Below, in pieces: positions 1 to 8,663 of a stretch of 40,142 nucleotides of DNA. This DNA is from Luteitalea sp. (GTDB taxonomy: Bacteria > Acidobacteriota > Vicinamibacteria > Vicinamibacterales > Vicinamibacteraceae), in assembly GCA_009377605.1 (NCBI GenBank), contig WHTT01000060.1:1-40142 (forward strand), written 5' to 3'. The notes under the pieces are model-generated. The model made no database searches. It was not told the origin of the DNA and was given only the letters and a program-made list of their open reading frames with translations. The first letter of the stretch is position 1, and every line of letters starts with the position of its first letter. A program made the position numbers and the translations under genes.

Positions 1-707
1 ACGGCCTCCAGGTGGCCATCAATCGACCGTTCAGGAATGGCTTGCTCCTCAAGGGCGCGTACACCTGGTCGAAGTCGATGGGCGACTCGCCCGACGGTGA
101 GGACGACCAGGACAGCCTCTTCTGGAACGCGCCGAACCAGCTCCATCGCAACTATGCGCTGCAGCCGTTCGACCGCACACACGTCTTCCAGCTTGGATTC
201 CTGTACGAGCTGCCATTCGCGCGGAACGCCACAGGTCTCACCAAGGCACTGGCCGATGGCTGGCAGGTGAACGGGGTCTTCTACGCCTACACTGGCTTAC
301 CCTTTACGGTAACCGCCAACAGCGGCATCTCGATCAACATGCCTGGCAACGAGCAGACGGCTGATCAGGTAGGAGACCCTCAGAAGCTCGGGAACATTGG
401 TGACGATGGCCCGTACTATGATCCGAGCGCGTGGGAGCAGCCCGAGGGTGTGCGCTTTGGCAACAGCGGCCGCAGCTCCGTCCGCGGACCCGGCGGCTGG
501 AACACGGACCTCTCGGTCTTCCGGAGGTTCCCGATGGGCGGCACGCGCAACCTCGAGCTTCGCGTCGAGGCGTTCAACGTCTTCAATCACCCGGTCTTCA
601 CGAGGCCTGAAACGACGCACTCGTTGACCGACGACACCTTCATGCAGATCTTCGACACCGACGTCGGTCCGCGAGCGGTCCGCCTCGGTATGCGCTTCAG
701 CTTCTAA
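1..707 (+). CDS. TonB-dependent receptor, Oar-type, C-terminal fragment
   Basis: The 3' end of a gene that starts before the window; the frame is open from base 3. The fragment holds the last barrel strands of an Oar/CarboxypepD-reg-type outer-membrane receptor. Visible family hallmarks are a YTWSKSMG segment, 'FDRTHVFQLGFLYELPF', 'GWQVNGVFYAYTGLPF', an 'ELRVEAFNVFNHPVF' motif and a terminal Phe after 'RLGMRFSF', as expected for a BAM-assembled barrel. The same motifs occur in the two complete receptors at 21671 and 33871. Its stop codon overlaps the ATG of the next gene (TAATG), so it is co-translated with a GH109-like enzyme; this suggests that it imports a glycan or a product of that enzyme. 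The substrate cannot be read from the sequence. The GTG at base 12 is internal and is not the real start. Confidence 0.9.
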   Translation, partial: GLQVAINRPFRNGLLLKGAYTWSKSMGDSPDGEDDQDSLFWNAPNQLHRNYALQPFDRTHVFQLGFLYELPFARNATGLTKALADGWQVNGVFYAYTGLPFTVTANSGISINMPGNEQTADQVGDPQKLGNIGDDGPYYDPSAWEQPEGVRFGNSGRSSVRGPGGWNTDLSVFRRFPMGGTRNLELRVEAFNVFNHPVFTRPETTHSLTDDTFMQIFDTDVGPRAVRLGMRFSF

Positions 708-2083
708 TGGATACTCACATCGACCGGAGAGCATTCTTGAAGGCCTCTGCCGTCGCGGCAGGCGGCGCGACCCTCGCGTCCGGCACCGCGTCGCGCGCTC
801 AGGTGCCAACCGCTGCCAGTCCCTCTGCGAAACCGATCCGGCTCGGTTTCGTTGGTATCGGGGGAAGGGGCACGTACCACCTCGACTGCGCGCTCGGGAT
901 GGAGGGCGTGGAAATCCCAGCGCTCTGCGAGATCCGAGAGGATCGGCTGCAGAACGCGAAGAAGATGGTCGAAGAGTCGGGCCGCGGCGAGCCCACCCTC
1001 TATGGCCGCGGCGAGACGGACTTCCAGCGGATGTGCGAGACCGAGGCGCTCGACGCCGTCATCTGCTCCACCTCCTGGAAGTGGCACACACCAGTGTGCC
1101 TGGCGGCCATGCGAAGCGACAAGCATGCCGTGAGCGAGGTCCCCATCGTCCTCACGGTAGACGAGGCGTGGGAGCTGATTGAGACCTTCGAGAAGACCAA
1201 GAAATGGGCCACGCTCGCGCTCGAGCAGGTGCTGCTCGAATCCAGCGACGGGATGAACCTGGCCGTCTTGAACATGATCAAGGAAGGCGTCCTCGGCGAG
1301 ATCATTCACGCCGAGGGCGGCTACATCCACGACCTCCGACTCGTGATGCACGATCCGGAGGAAGAGCCGTGGCGTCTCTGGCACTCGATTCATCGCAACG
1401 GCAACCTCTACCCGGATCACCCCATGAACACCGTGATGCCGTATCTGGACGTCAATCACGGCGACCGCTTCGACTTCCTCATGTCCATGAGCACGCGTTC
1501 CGGCATGCTCAACGAGTTCGCGAAGACGTACTACTCGCCGGATCATCCCAATGTCACGCTGGAGATGAAGCAAGGTGATTACAACGCGACCATCCTCCGT
1601 ACGGTCGATGGCAAGGTCGTGACATTGAATCACGACACCCACACGCCGCATCCCAGGGGCATCGTTCGCGTGCAGGGGTCGAAGGGCGTGTTCATGAACG
1701 GGCGAGGGCTCGACGGGCCGAAGATCTACCTGGACGGCATCAGCCCGGAAGAGCACGAGTGGGAGGACGCGACGCCGTACCTGCAGGAATATCAGCACCC
1801 GCTCATCAAGGCGTACGACCCACCGGAGCGCACAGCCATACGCGGGCACGGCAGCGGCGCCAGGCGAACGCCGCTGACCTGGAGCCTGCTCGTCGAGGCG
1901 CTGCGCCGGGACGAGATGCCGTACTTCGACGTGTACGACTCGGTCACCTCGAGCGTCATCTCTCCGTTGACGGAGAAGTCCGTCGCCAACAGGAGCAAGC
2001 CGGTCGACTTTCCGGACTTCACCCGAGGCAAGTGGCAAAGCCGGCCGCGTCTCGACCTGTTCAATTTCGTGGCGTACGTCTGA
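707..2083 (+). CDS. Gfo/Idh/MocA-fold protein, GH109-like (alpha-N-acetylgalactosaminidase family), Tat-exported
   Basis: 458 residues. The N-terminus is a twin-arginine signal (DRRAFLKAS, then an Ala/Gly-rich stretch ending near ASRAQ), so it is probably exported folded with its cofactor. A Rossmann motif GIGGRG lies at residues 50-55. The rest matches the GH109 pattern better than an ordinary sugar dehydrogenase: 'EGGYIHDLR' (Tyr206), 'HSIHRNGNLYPDH' (Tyr235, His238, the Tyr-x-x-His pair of the GH109 active site), 'HGDRFDFLMSMS', 'VTLNHDT' and a C-terminal 'VDFPDFTRG'. GH109 enzymes cleave alpha-GalNAc or related glycosides by an NAD+-dependent oxidation-elimination mechanism; the actual substrate here is not proven. 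The start overlaps the receptor stop (TAATG) without a clear Shine-Dalgarno, implying translational coupling. A paralogue follows 24 bp downstream. An alternative call is a plain Gfo/Idh/MocA oxidoreductase. Confidence 0.9.
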   Translation: MDTHIDRRAFLKASAVAAGGATLASGTASRAQVPTAASPSAKPIRLGFVGIGGRGTYHLDCALGMEGVEIPALCEIREDRLQNAKKMVEESGRGEPTLYGRGETDFQRMCETEALDAVICSTSWKWHTPVCLAAMRSDKHAVSEVPIVLTVDEAWELIETFEKTKKWATLALEQVLLESSDGMNLAVLNMIKEGVLGEIIHAEGGYIHDLRLVMHDPEEEPWRLWHSIHRNGNLYPDHPMNTVMPYLDVNHGDRFDFLMSMSTRSGMLNEFAKTYYSPDHPNVTLEMKQGDYNATILRTVDGKVVTLNHDTHTPHPRGIVRVQGSKGVFMNGRGLDGPKIYLDGISPEEHEWEDATPYLQEYQHPLIKAYDPPERTAIRGHGSGARRTPLTWSLLVEALRRDEMPYFDVYDSVTSSVISPLTEKSVANRSKPVDFPDFTRGKWQSRPRLDLFNFVAYV

Positions 2084-2107
2084 CCTGGGAAGCGAAAAGA
2101 GACGCGT

Positions 2108-3400
2108 ATGGGCACCTCGACGGATCGCAGGAGCTTTCTGAAGACCCTTTCCGCGCAGTCTCCGCGCGGAACGGATCGGCCGATCAAGCTTGGATTCATC
2201 GGCGTCGGCGGGCGCGGCTCCTTCCACCTCGATGCTGCCCTGGGCATCGAGGGGGTGGAGGTGCCGTGCCTGTGCGACATCAGCAACGCGAATCTCTACC
2301 AGGCAAAGCGGTGGGTGGAGGAATCCGGTCGTCCCACACCGCGTCTCTACAACCGCAGCGAGACCGATTTCGAGCGCCTCTGCGAGAAGGAGGAGCTCGA
2401 CGCCGTGCTCTGCGCCACCTCGTGGGAATGGCACGTGCCGGTCGCGCGCGCGGCCATGCAGAACGGCAAGCACGCGATCATGGAGGTGCCGCTCGTCCTG
2501 ACGGTCGATGAGGGCTGGGAGCTGATCGAGACCTTCGAGCGCACCGGTAAGTGGGCCACGCTTGGCGTCGAAGGGTTCCGCAGCCTGGCCGTGACCCACA
2601 TGGTGCAGCAAGGCCTCTTCGGCGAGATTCGCCACGCCGAAGGCGGATACGTGCACGATCTTCGGCTCGTGAAGTTCGACCCTGAGCGCGAGCCGTGGCG
2701 CCTGCACCATTCCGTCGAGCGCAACGGCAATCAGTACCCGGATCATCCGATGAGCGCCATGATGCCGCAGCTCGACATCAATCACGGCGACTGCTTCGAG
2801 TATCTCGTGTCAATGAGCTCGAAGGCGATCATGCTCAATGAGTTCGCGAGGTTCTACTACGGCAAGGATCATCCGTATGCGACCAAGCCGATGGCGCAGG
2901 GCGACTACAACGTCACGCTGATCCGTACGGCCGGGGGCAAGATGGTCACGCTGAACTTCGACACCAACACGCCGCATCCACGCGGTTTCTATCGCCTTCA
3001 GGGGACCAAGGGCGTGTGGTGGTCGCCGCACTACGTGGAGACGCAGGAGTCGCGCATCTACATCGAGGGCCGCAGCCCGGAGAGCCATCAGTGGGAGCCC
3101 GCCGCGAAATACGTCGAGGAGTACCAGCACCCGGTGCTCAAGAGCTACAGCCCCGCACCGCGCCGCGCCGCCCTCCGGGGACACGGTGGCGCCTCGCGGC
3201 GGACGCCCATCGAATGGCATCGCATGATCGCGGCGCTTCGCGAAGACAGGATGCCCGACTGGGACGTGTACGATTCAGTGACGTCGAGCGTCATCTCGCC
3301 GCTGTCGGAGCAGTCGGTCGCCATGAACGGACGCCCCGTGGACTTCCCCGATTTCACCAAGGGTAAGTGGAAGGCCGCATCGCGATGGCTCCTGACTTGA
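2108..3400 (+). CDS. Second Gfo/Idh/MocA-fold GH109-like paralogue with a defective Tat signal
   Basis: 430 residues, collinear with the upstream paralogue from the Rossmann motif GVGGRG (residues 32-37) to the C-terminal 'VDFPDFTKG'. The GH109-type Tyr-x-x-His is kept (Tyr210, His213 in 'NGNQYPDHP'), as are 'EGGYVHDLR' and 'INHGDCFEYLVSMSS'. The N-terminus begins with an intact twin-arginine motif (DRRSFLKTL), but the hydrophobic core that should follow is missing: only about ten polar residues separate it from the Rossmann domain, against about 35 in the paralogue. It may therefore stay in the cytoplasm, or travel with a partner such as the upstream protein. It is the third gene of the receptor-GH109-GH109 operon and ends 59 bp before a convergent gene. 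Start chosen from the Tat motif, with a weak GGGAAG upstream. Confidence 0.88.
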   Translation: MGTSTDRRSFLKTLSAQSPRGTDRPIKLGFIGVGGRGSFHLDAALGIEGVEVPCLCDISNANLYQAKRWVEESGRPTPRLYNRSETDFERLCEKEELDAVLCATSWEWHVPVARAAMQNGKHAIMEVPLVLTVDEGWELIETFERTGKWATLGVEGFRSLAVTHMVQQGLFGEIRHAEGGYVHDLRLVKFDPEREPWRLHHSVERNGNQYPDHPMSAMMPQLDINHGDCFEYLVSMSSKAIMLNEFARFYYGKDHPYATKPMAQGDYNVTLIRTAGGKMVTLNFDTNTPHPRGFYRLQGTKGVWWSPHYVETQESRIYIEGRSPESHQWEPAAKYVEEYQHPVLKSYSPAPRRAALRGHGGASRRTPIEWHRMIAALREDRMPDWDVYDSVTSSVISPLSEQSVAMNGRPVDFPDFTKGKWKAASRWLLT

Positions 3401-3458
3401 TAGCTCTTTCCTACACGTAGCGCGCGCGCCCTACCATCGCGTGGAAGGGCCGCCGGGC

Positions 3459-4526
3459 TCACCGCTCGACGGTAATCACTCCCCACGGACGGTCGCCCAC
3501 CTCGATCTTCTTGATGACGGTTCGCTTGGCGAGGTCGACGACCGAGACGTCGTTCGAGGGCCCGTTGGCGGTGTAGAGGTATCGGCCGTCCGGCGACACG
3601 GCAATGCCCCATGGGCGCTCACCCACCTCGAAGGAGGCGGTCACCTCGTCTGATGCCGTGTCAAAGACGACGACCTGGCCGCCACGGCCGGTGCTCACAT
3701 ACGCTTCCGCTGCATCTGGCGAAAGCGCAATCGCCATCGGTCTCAGCGTTGGCGCACCCAGTTTGATGGTCTTGATCTTCTTGTGACTCCGTGGGTCTAC
3801 GACGGCGACACCCGCCTCGTTCTCCAACGTCACGTACGCCTTCGATCCGTCCGGTAGGAAGGCGCTGTCGCGCGGGCGCAGGCCGACCGGCACGTTTGCG
3901 ATGACCTCCGCCTTGGCCGTATCGATAACGGCCACGCCATGGTCACCTTCCGACGTGACGTACACCACGCTCCCATCGGGGCTGGTCGTCACCCCTTCCG
4001 GCTCCTCGCCCACCGGCAGCGCCTTGATGATCTTGCCGCTGGCCGTGTCGAGAATGCTCGCCTCGGCCTTGTCCTCGTTGGAGATATAGAGCAGGCGTCC
4101 GTCCGGGCTGAGGTCGAACTCTTCCGGGTCCGATCCGGACTCCAACACCTTCTCGAGCTCGTTCGCCTGAAGGTTGAACCGGCCGATACCGTCTGCGCTT
4201 CTATCCGGGGGCGGCAACGTCGACTCGTCCACGCCGGGCGGCGAGATCGGCGAACCGCTCAGCGCGACGTAGATCGTCTGGCGATCGGGGCTCGCGTGGA
4301 TGCCGCGTGGCCGCTTTCCAAGCGGCACCGTGGCAATGACCTCGTGCGTTGCGCCGTCGATGACGCTCAGATCGCCCGACATCTCGTTGGTGACGTAGAT
4401 GCGATACGCGCCGGGCCGATCCTGCGCCTCGGCACGCGCATTCGTCGTTGTCGGCTCTCCGGCACTCCCGCCGCAACCCATCGCCGCGAGCACGGCACCA
4501 ATAACAAAGCCATGCAATAAGCGCAT
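3459..4526 (-). CDS. YVTN-repeat beta-propeller lipoprotein
   Basis: 355 residues. The N-terminus is a lipoprotein signal with Cys18 after AAM (a slightly unusual lipobox). The body is built from about seven repeats of roughly 40 residues with the pattern 'YVTN/YISN...V.VIDT....I...PVG..P.G....PDG...Y', a typical seven-bladed propeller. It probably sits in the periplasm, membrane-anchored, as a binding or scaffold protein. It is the last gene of the minus-strand run that includes a TonB receptor, a PQQ dehydrogenase and a cytochrome c. YVTN propellers are known companions of PQQ-dependent alcohol oxidation genes, so a role in that module is likely but not shown. It is separated from the receptor by a 158-bp gap filled with REP-like palindromes, which may weaken transcriptional linkage. 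Confidence 0.9.
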   Translation of the reverse strand: MRLLHGFVIGAVLAAMGCGGSAGEPTTTNARAEAQDRPGAYRIYVTNEMSGDLSVIDGATHEVIATVPLGKRPRGIHASPDRQTIYVALSGSPISPPGVDESTLPPPDRSADGIGRFNLQANELEKVLESGSDPEEFDLSPDGRLLYISNEDKAEASILDTASGKIIKALPVGEEPEGVTTSPDGSVVYVTSEGDHGVAVIDTAKAEVIANVPVGLRPRDSAFLPDGSKAYVTLENEAGVAVVDPRSHKKIKTIKLGAPTLRPMAIALSPDAAEAYVSTGRGGQVVVFDTASDEVTASFEVGERPWGIAVSPDGRYLYTANGPSNDVSVVDLAKRTVIKKIEVGDRPWGVITVER

Positions 4527-4551
4527 CGTTACCCCTTATTGCCTTGGACGC

Positions 4552-4671
4552 GCCCGACCTAAAGTCGGGCCTACACTCGAATGCCGAAACTGCACACCGT
4601 ACTCGTAGCGCAGGCCTTTAGGCCTGCCAACAGCGGCACGACACATGGGCAGGCCTGAAGGCCTGCGCTAC
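4552..4671. repeat. REP-like palindromic element, three units
   Basis: Three related palindromic units. 4605-4628 begins GTAGCGCAGGCCTTTAGG and is mirrored at 4648-4671, with one mismatch, across a 19-bp spacer. A third, diverged unit at 4552-4574 (GCCCGACCTAAAGTCGGGC followed by CTAC) has the same plan: GTAG at one end and a GC-rich palindrome centred on CTTTAG. The first arm is identical over 24 bases to one at 37100-37123. The paired arms could fold into a long hairpin between the TonB receptor and YVTN genes and affect the operon's 3' end. Confidence 0.85.
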
Positions 4672-4684
4672 GGCCTGAAGAGGC

Positions 4685-6986
4685 TCAGAATCTGACGTCG
4701 ATGCTGAGCCAGGCGGTACGCGGAGCCCCAGGGCTCACGAACCGCCTGTCATCGAAGTCTGCACCCAGCAGAGACGCGTCACCAAGCACGCCAAATGTCT
4801 GATACTCCGCGTCGAAGACATTGTGCACGGTCACCGAGGCGGCAAGCTCTGGTGTGATCCAGTACCGCGCGCTGGCGTTCAGTAGCCAGAAGCCATCCAA
4901 TGGCGCGAGCCGGTTCGCCTCGTCTCCCCGGTAGAACTGCGACGATTGCGCATGAAGGACGCCGCCCAGCTCGAGTCGTCCGACGCTCGCCTCCACACCG
5001 GCTTTTGCGGTGTGCAGCGGCACGCCTGGAAAACGACTGCCGGCTTCAACCTCGATCTCACCCGATGCCGCCTCGGGATGCTGTTGGCTGGCGATCTGTA
5101 GATCGGTTCCGAACCTGACATTCTGGAGGCTGTAGCTGCCGAACGCGTGAAACAGCGCGCCGTGCGCCTCGACGCCAGCCTCGAGACCGCGCCTGGAGGT
5201 CCGGTCGACGTTCTCGAAGTGCCCTTCACCGCGGAGCGCGCCGCTGCTGACAAAGATGATGTCGTCGCGAGACGAGGTGGAGAACGTCGCAATGGTCCAC
5301 TCCAGCGCTCCCGTCGTACCTCGCACACCGCCCTCCCACGTCCGAGCGACGACCTGCTCGAGCGGCGGATCGGACACGAACGCGTTTGGAAGCCGGCACG
5401 GGTCCTCCGGGTCGGCGCAGGTCAGCTCCACAGCCGTTGGAATCCGTGACGACTCGCTGTAGCCGCCATACAGGTTGATCGCGGGCCTGAGCTGATACGT
5501 CACGCCGGCGGCTGGATTGACGCGCGCGAAGCGATGGTCTCCATTGAGCGCGGTGCCTATCTGGTCGCGGAGGGCCATTGTCGACCAGTTTGCGCGAGCC
5601 GAAGCGGTGACGGCGATCGTGCTGGTCATCGACCACGTGTTGGTCAGGAAGACACTGCCGTTCACCATGCGGCTGCGAAGCCCCACCGCCGCCTCGTCTT
5701 CGAACAGCCCCGTGCCGATGGTGCCGCGGTCCGGCGTGAGATGCGCCCACTCTGACGCAAAGGCAAAGCGCGTGACGCCGGCATCGAGGCCGCCACCCAC
5801 GATCAAGTGGTTCTCGCGGCCGAGCATCGGCGCCGTGTGCGTGAGCTGTGCGCTGACGCCGGAGGCGTTGGTCCGCGTGTCGCTCAGGCTATTGACACCA
5901 TCGAACGCCAGCTCGTCAATCCTCGTCCAGCACCCCTTCCTCCTCTGTCTCCTCCTCTGTCTCCTCCTCTGTCTCCTCCTCCTCCTCCTCCTCCTCGTCC
6001 TCCTCGTCTGCCGCATCGCCGTTGAAGGTGTCGACGCTTCCGTCGCGATAGTACGCAACGGCGTCCAGACGCGTCCGATCGGAGTGCACGCGGCGCGCGC
6101 GCACGGTCGCCATGAGCATGCGATTGTCGGTGGCGTCTGGATGTGTGAACACGGCGCGCCTGTTGGTTGTGAGGAGCTGCTCGGGCACCGCACCGTTGCC
6201 GATGACGTCGTTGCTCGCCGCGGTGACGCTGACCTGGACGAGGTGGACCTTGTCGCGCCACGCGACGTCGCCGTACACGCGACGCACCGATGAGGGTGAG
6301 AAGTCGCGCCACCCATCCTCGTCTGTCAGCGTGCCGGCCGCGAAGTACGCCAGCGAGCCGCGCCGACCACCGGACGACACCTCGAGCGTCTTCCTGCCGA
6401 ACGAGCCCAGCGTGAAGGACGCGCTATGACCAGGGTGCGTGAACCCATCCTTTGTTTGGATGCTCAGCGCGCCACCGAGTGTATTGAGCCCAAAGAGCGG
6501 ATTCGAGCCAGGGATGCCGTTCACGCTGGCAATCGCCGCCACCGGGATCGTGTCCCAGCTCACCGTGTCGCCGAACGGCTCGTTGATCCGCACGCCGTCC
6601 TGGTACAGGGCCAACCCCTGGGCGCCGCCGAGCAGCGGCGATCCGGTGAAGCCGCGGAAGAGCAGATCCGGCTGGAACGTGCCGCCCTGTACCTCGCTCA
6701 GCTGCATGCCCATGGCGCGCTCGGCGAAAAGCGACGGCAGCTCGGCCTGCGGAGCGGCCCGCGAAACGGCCCTGGCGCTTGGGGTGAGCACCTGGACGTT
6801 GGCTGGAATCTTCAGCTTCGGAAGGCCGATCCCATGGATCGGTGTGACGCCAACCACCTCGATGGTCTGCTGATAACGTGGAGCCTGCGAGCTCTGCGCC
6901 TGCGGTGCCTGGTCTGGATCCTGCGCTGCTGCGGCAGGAATGGTCGCCAACAGCAACGCGATGAGAGGCAGGCAACGGACAATCAT
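4685..6986 (-). pseudogene. TonB-dependent receptor with acidic repeat loop, frameshifted
   Basis: Two overlapping frames encode one receptor of about 765 residues. The N-terminal part runs from ATG 6986 (signal peptide MIVRCLPLIALLLATIPAAAA) through the plug ('LPSLFAERAMGM', 'QPDLLFRGFTGSPLLGGAQG', 'DGVRINEPFGDTVSWD', 'GSNPLFGLNTLGGALS') into the first barrel strands, and stops at 5916. The C-terminal part resumes in another frame at 'DELAFDGVNS' and ends with the barrel signature '...WLSIDVRF'. Joining them needs one base removed (or two added) within about 5920-6010, where a Glu-rich repeat (DEEDEEEE...TEEETEEETEEE) sits in a probable surface loop. The start lies 31 bp after the PQQ dehydrogenase stop, so it belongs to that operon. 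It could be a true pseudogene, a phase-variable gene or an assembly error. Residues upstream of 6986 are not part of the protein. Confidence 0.8.
5937..6009 (-). repeat. Acidic-loop microsatellite: 12-bp units plus (GAG)8
   Basis: On the plus strand this reads as three 12-bp units (5937-5948 with one variant base, 5949-5960, 5961-5972, unit CTCCTCCTCTGT), then eight CTC triplets (5973-5996), then a mixed Asp/Glu tail. On the coding strand it gives Glu-Glu-Glu-Thr repeats and a Glu run. Units are multiples of three, so gain or loss of whole units changes loop length without changing frame. The frame change must come from another event, such as the adjacent CCCC at 5933-5936. Confidence 0.85.
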
Positions 6987-7017
6987 CGGAAAGGCGTGTG
7001 GTCTCGTCCTCGTCTCT

Positions 7018-8663
7018 TCATTGACGCGCCGACTCGGGCAGCGCGAAGGCGTACAGCGCGTTGCCGCCAGGCACCGCGACGTACTGGCGGCCACCCACGG
7101 CGTACGTCATCGGACCGCTCCTCCCCACCGTGCCGCCAAGATTCGTCCTCCACAAAACGACACCACTGCGCACGTCGAGGGCGACGAAGGTGCCGTCCAT
7201 TCCGCCCCCAAAGAGCACGTCGGCGGCCGTCGTGAGAACGCCGCCCTCAGTATAGTTGGGCATCTTGAATTCCCACTTCTTCTCGCCGGTGCGTGGATCC
7301 AACGCTCGAATGGCGCCGTATCCCTCTTCTTCCTTCCGGACGGCCGCACGCACGCGCACCTCTCGCCGCGAGCCGGGAGGCGGCCCGCCCCTGCCGGCAT
7401 ACTTCTCCCCTGGCACGTACTTCGCGGGCGCTGAGTACGACACGGAGCTGTAATTGTCCCACGTGGGCACATAGATCAAACCGGTGCGCGGGCTGTACGA
7501 CGGCGAGTACCAGTTCGTGCCGCCTTGCGTGCCAGGTTCGATCAACGTGCCTTCCGGGCTCGATTGTGACCCGGGGGCGCGGATGGGGCGACCCTTTTCG
7601 TCGAAGCCGATGTTCCAGTTCTGTGTGACGAACGCCTTGGCCATCAGAAACTCGCCGGTGGCGCGATCCAGCACGTAGAAGAAGCCGTTGCGATTGGCCC
7701 ACAGCATCAGCTTCCGCGGCTCGCCTTCCCATTCCGCGTCGACCAGCACCGGCACCTGCACCGAGTCGTGATCGAAAGGATCGCCAGGTGTGAACTGATA
7801 GTGCCATTTCAGCTTGCCGGTCGCGACATCCACGGCAACGACCGAGTTCGTATAGAGGTTGTCTCCGGGCCGCGGCTCGGTGTTCCATCCCGGGTTGGGA
7901 TTCCCCGTTCCCCAGTACGTCACGTTCAATTCGGGATCGTAGGCGCCAGTCACCCACAGCGGCGCACCGCCATGCTTCCAGGAGTCGCCACCCCAGCTCT
8001 CGTTGCCCGGCTCGCCTGGCTGGGGAATCGTGTTGAAGCGCCAGAGCTCCTTCCCCGTCGCCGGATCGTGCGCGCTCAACCAGCAGTTCTTCCCCCACTC
8101 GTTGGTCCCGACACCGACCAGGATCTTGTCATCCACGGCCAACGGCGCAAGCGTCACCGAATAGCCTTCTTCCGTCTCCGCGAGCAGCGTGTTCCACCGC
8201 TCGCGCCCTGTCTTTGCGTCGATGGCAATCAGGCGCGCATCGATCGCCACCCAGTACACGGTGTCGCCGAGAATGGCGACACCCTTGGCGACCTTGAGCC
8301 AGTACTTCGCGTGGGGTTCGACTCATACCGATAGGTCCAGAAGATGCGGCCCGTGGCGGCGTCGAGCGCCACCACCTCGTCTGCTTGGACCGTGTACATC
8401 ACGCCGTCCACCACGAGCGGCGTGGCCGAATAGCCTCGGTCCAGGATGTAACCCGGTTGATAGACCCATTGCAGCTGCAGGTTCTTCGCGTTGTCCGTCG
8501 TAATCTGGTCCAGCGCGCTGTAGCGGTGGCTATCGTACGTCCCCGAGTAGGTCAGCCAATTCTGCGGCTCCTTGGAGGCATGCCGGATCCGCTCATAGCT
8601 CACCTGCGCTTGAACGGAGCCCACGAGAAGACAGACGGCCACCGCGGCGGTCGGGAGTCTCAT
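7018..8663 (-). pseudogene. PQQ-dependent alcohol dehydrogenase (quinoprotein), one-base frameshift
   Basis: About 548 residues once a single frameshift is repaired. The signal peptide (MRLPTAAVAVCLLVGSVQA) starts at ATG 8663, overlapping the cytochrome stop (ATGA). N-terminal blades ('TYSGTYDSHRYSALDQIT', 'LDRGYSATPLVVDGVMY') break after 'YRYESNP'; the propeller continues in another frame as 'HAKYWLKVAKG...'. One C is missing from the coding-strand run at 8313-8316 (GGGG on the plus strand). Quinoprotein hallmarks are 'YWGTGNPNPGWN', 'RPGDNLYTNSVVA' and W-docking repeats ('ALDPRTGEKKWEFKMP'). The catalytic region reads FDHDS: the Asp at 7771-7773 aligns with the catalytic Asp, and the Asp two residues later (7765-7767) is in the position that marks lanthanide-type enzymes. 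It would oxidise an alcohol in the periplasm and pass electrons to the adjacent cytochrome. The homopolymer site makes a sequencing error likely. Confidence 0.85.

Noticed and set aside
704-2785. 693-codon open frame on the minus strand opposite the two GH109-like genes
   Set aside because: Composition is Arg/His/Val-rich without any domain motif, and it mirrors two well-supported plus-strand genes. Long antisense frames are common in GC-rich DNA.
5933-5996. Phase-variation switch by whole-repeat slippage
   Set aside because: All repeat units are multiples of three bases, so slippage by units cannot move the frame; only an indel of another kind could.
5937-6009. CRISPR-like or tandem-repeat array
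   Set aside because: Units are 12 bp and 3 bp, contiguous without spacers, and lie inside a receptor coding region; this is a microsatellite.
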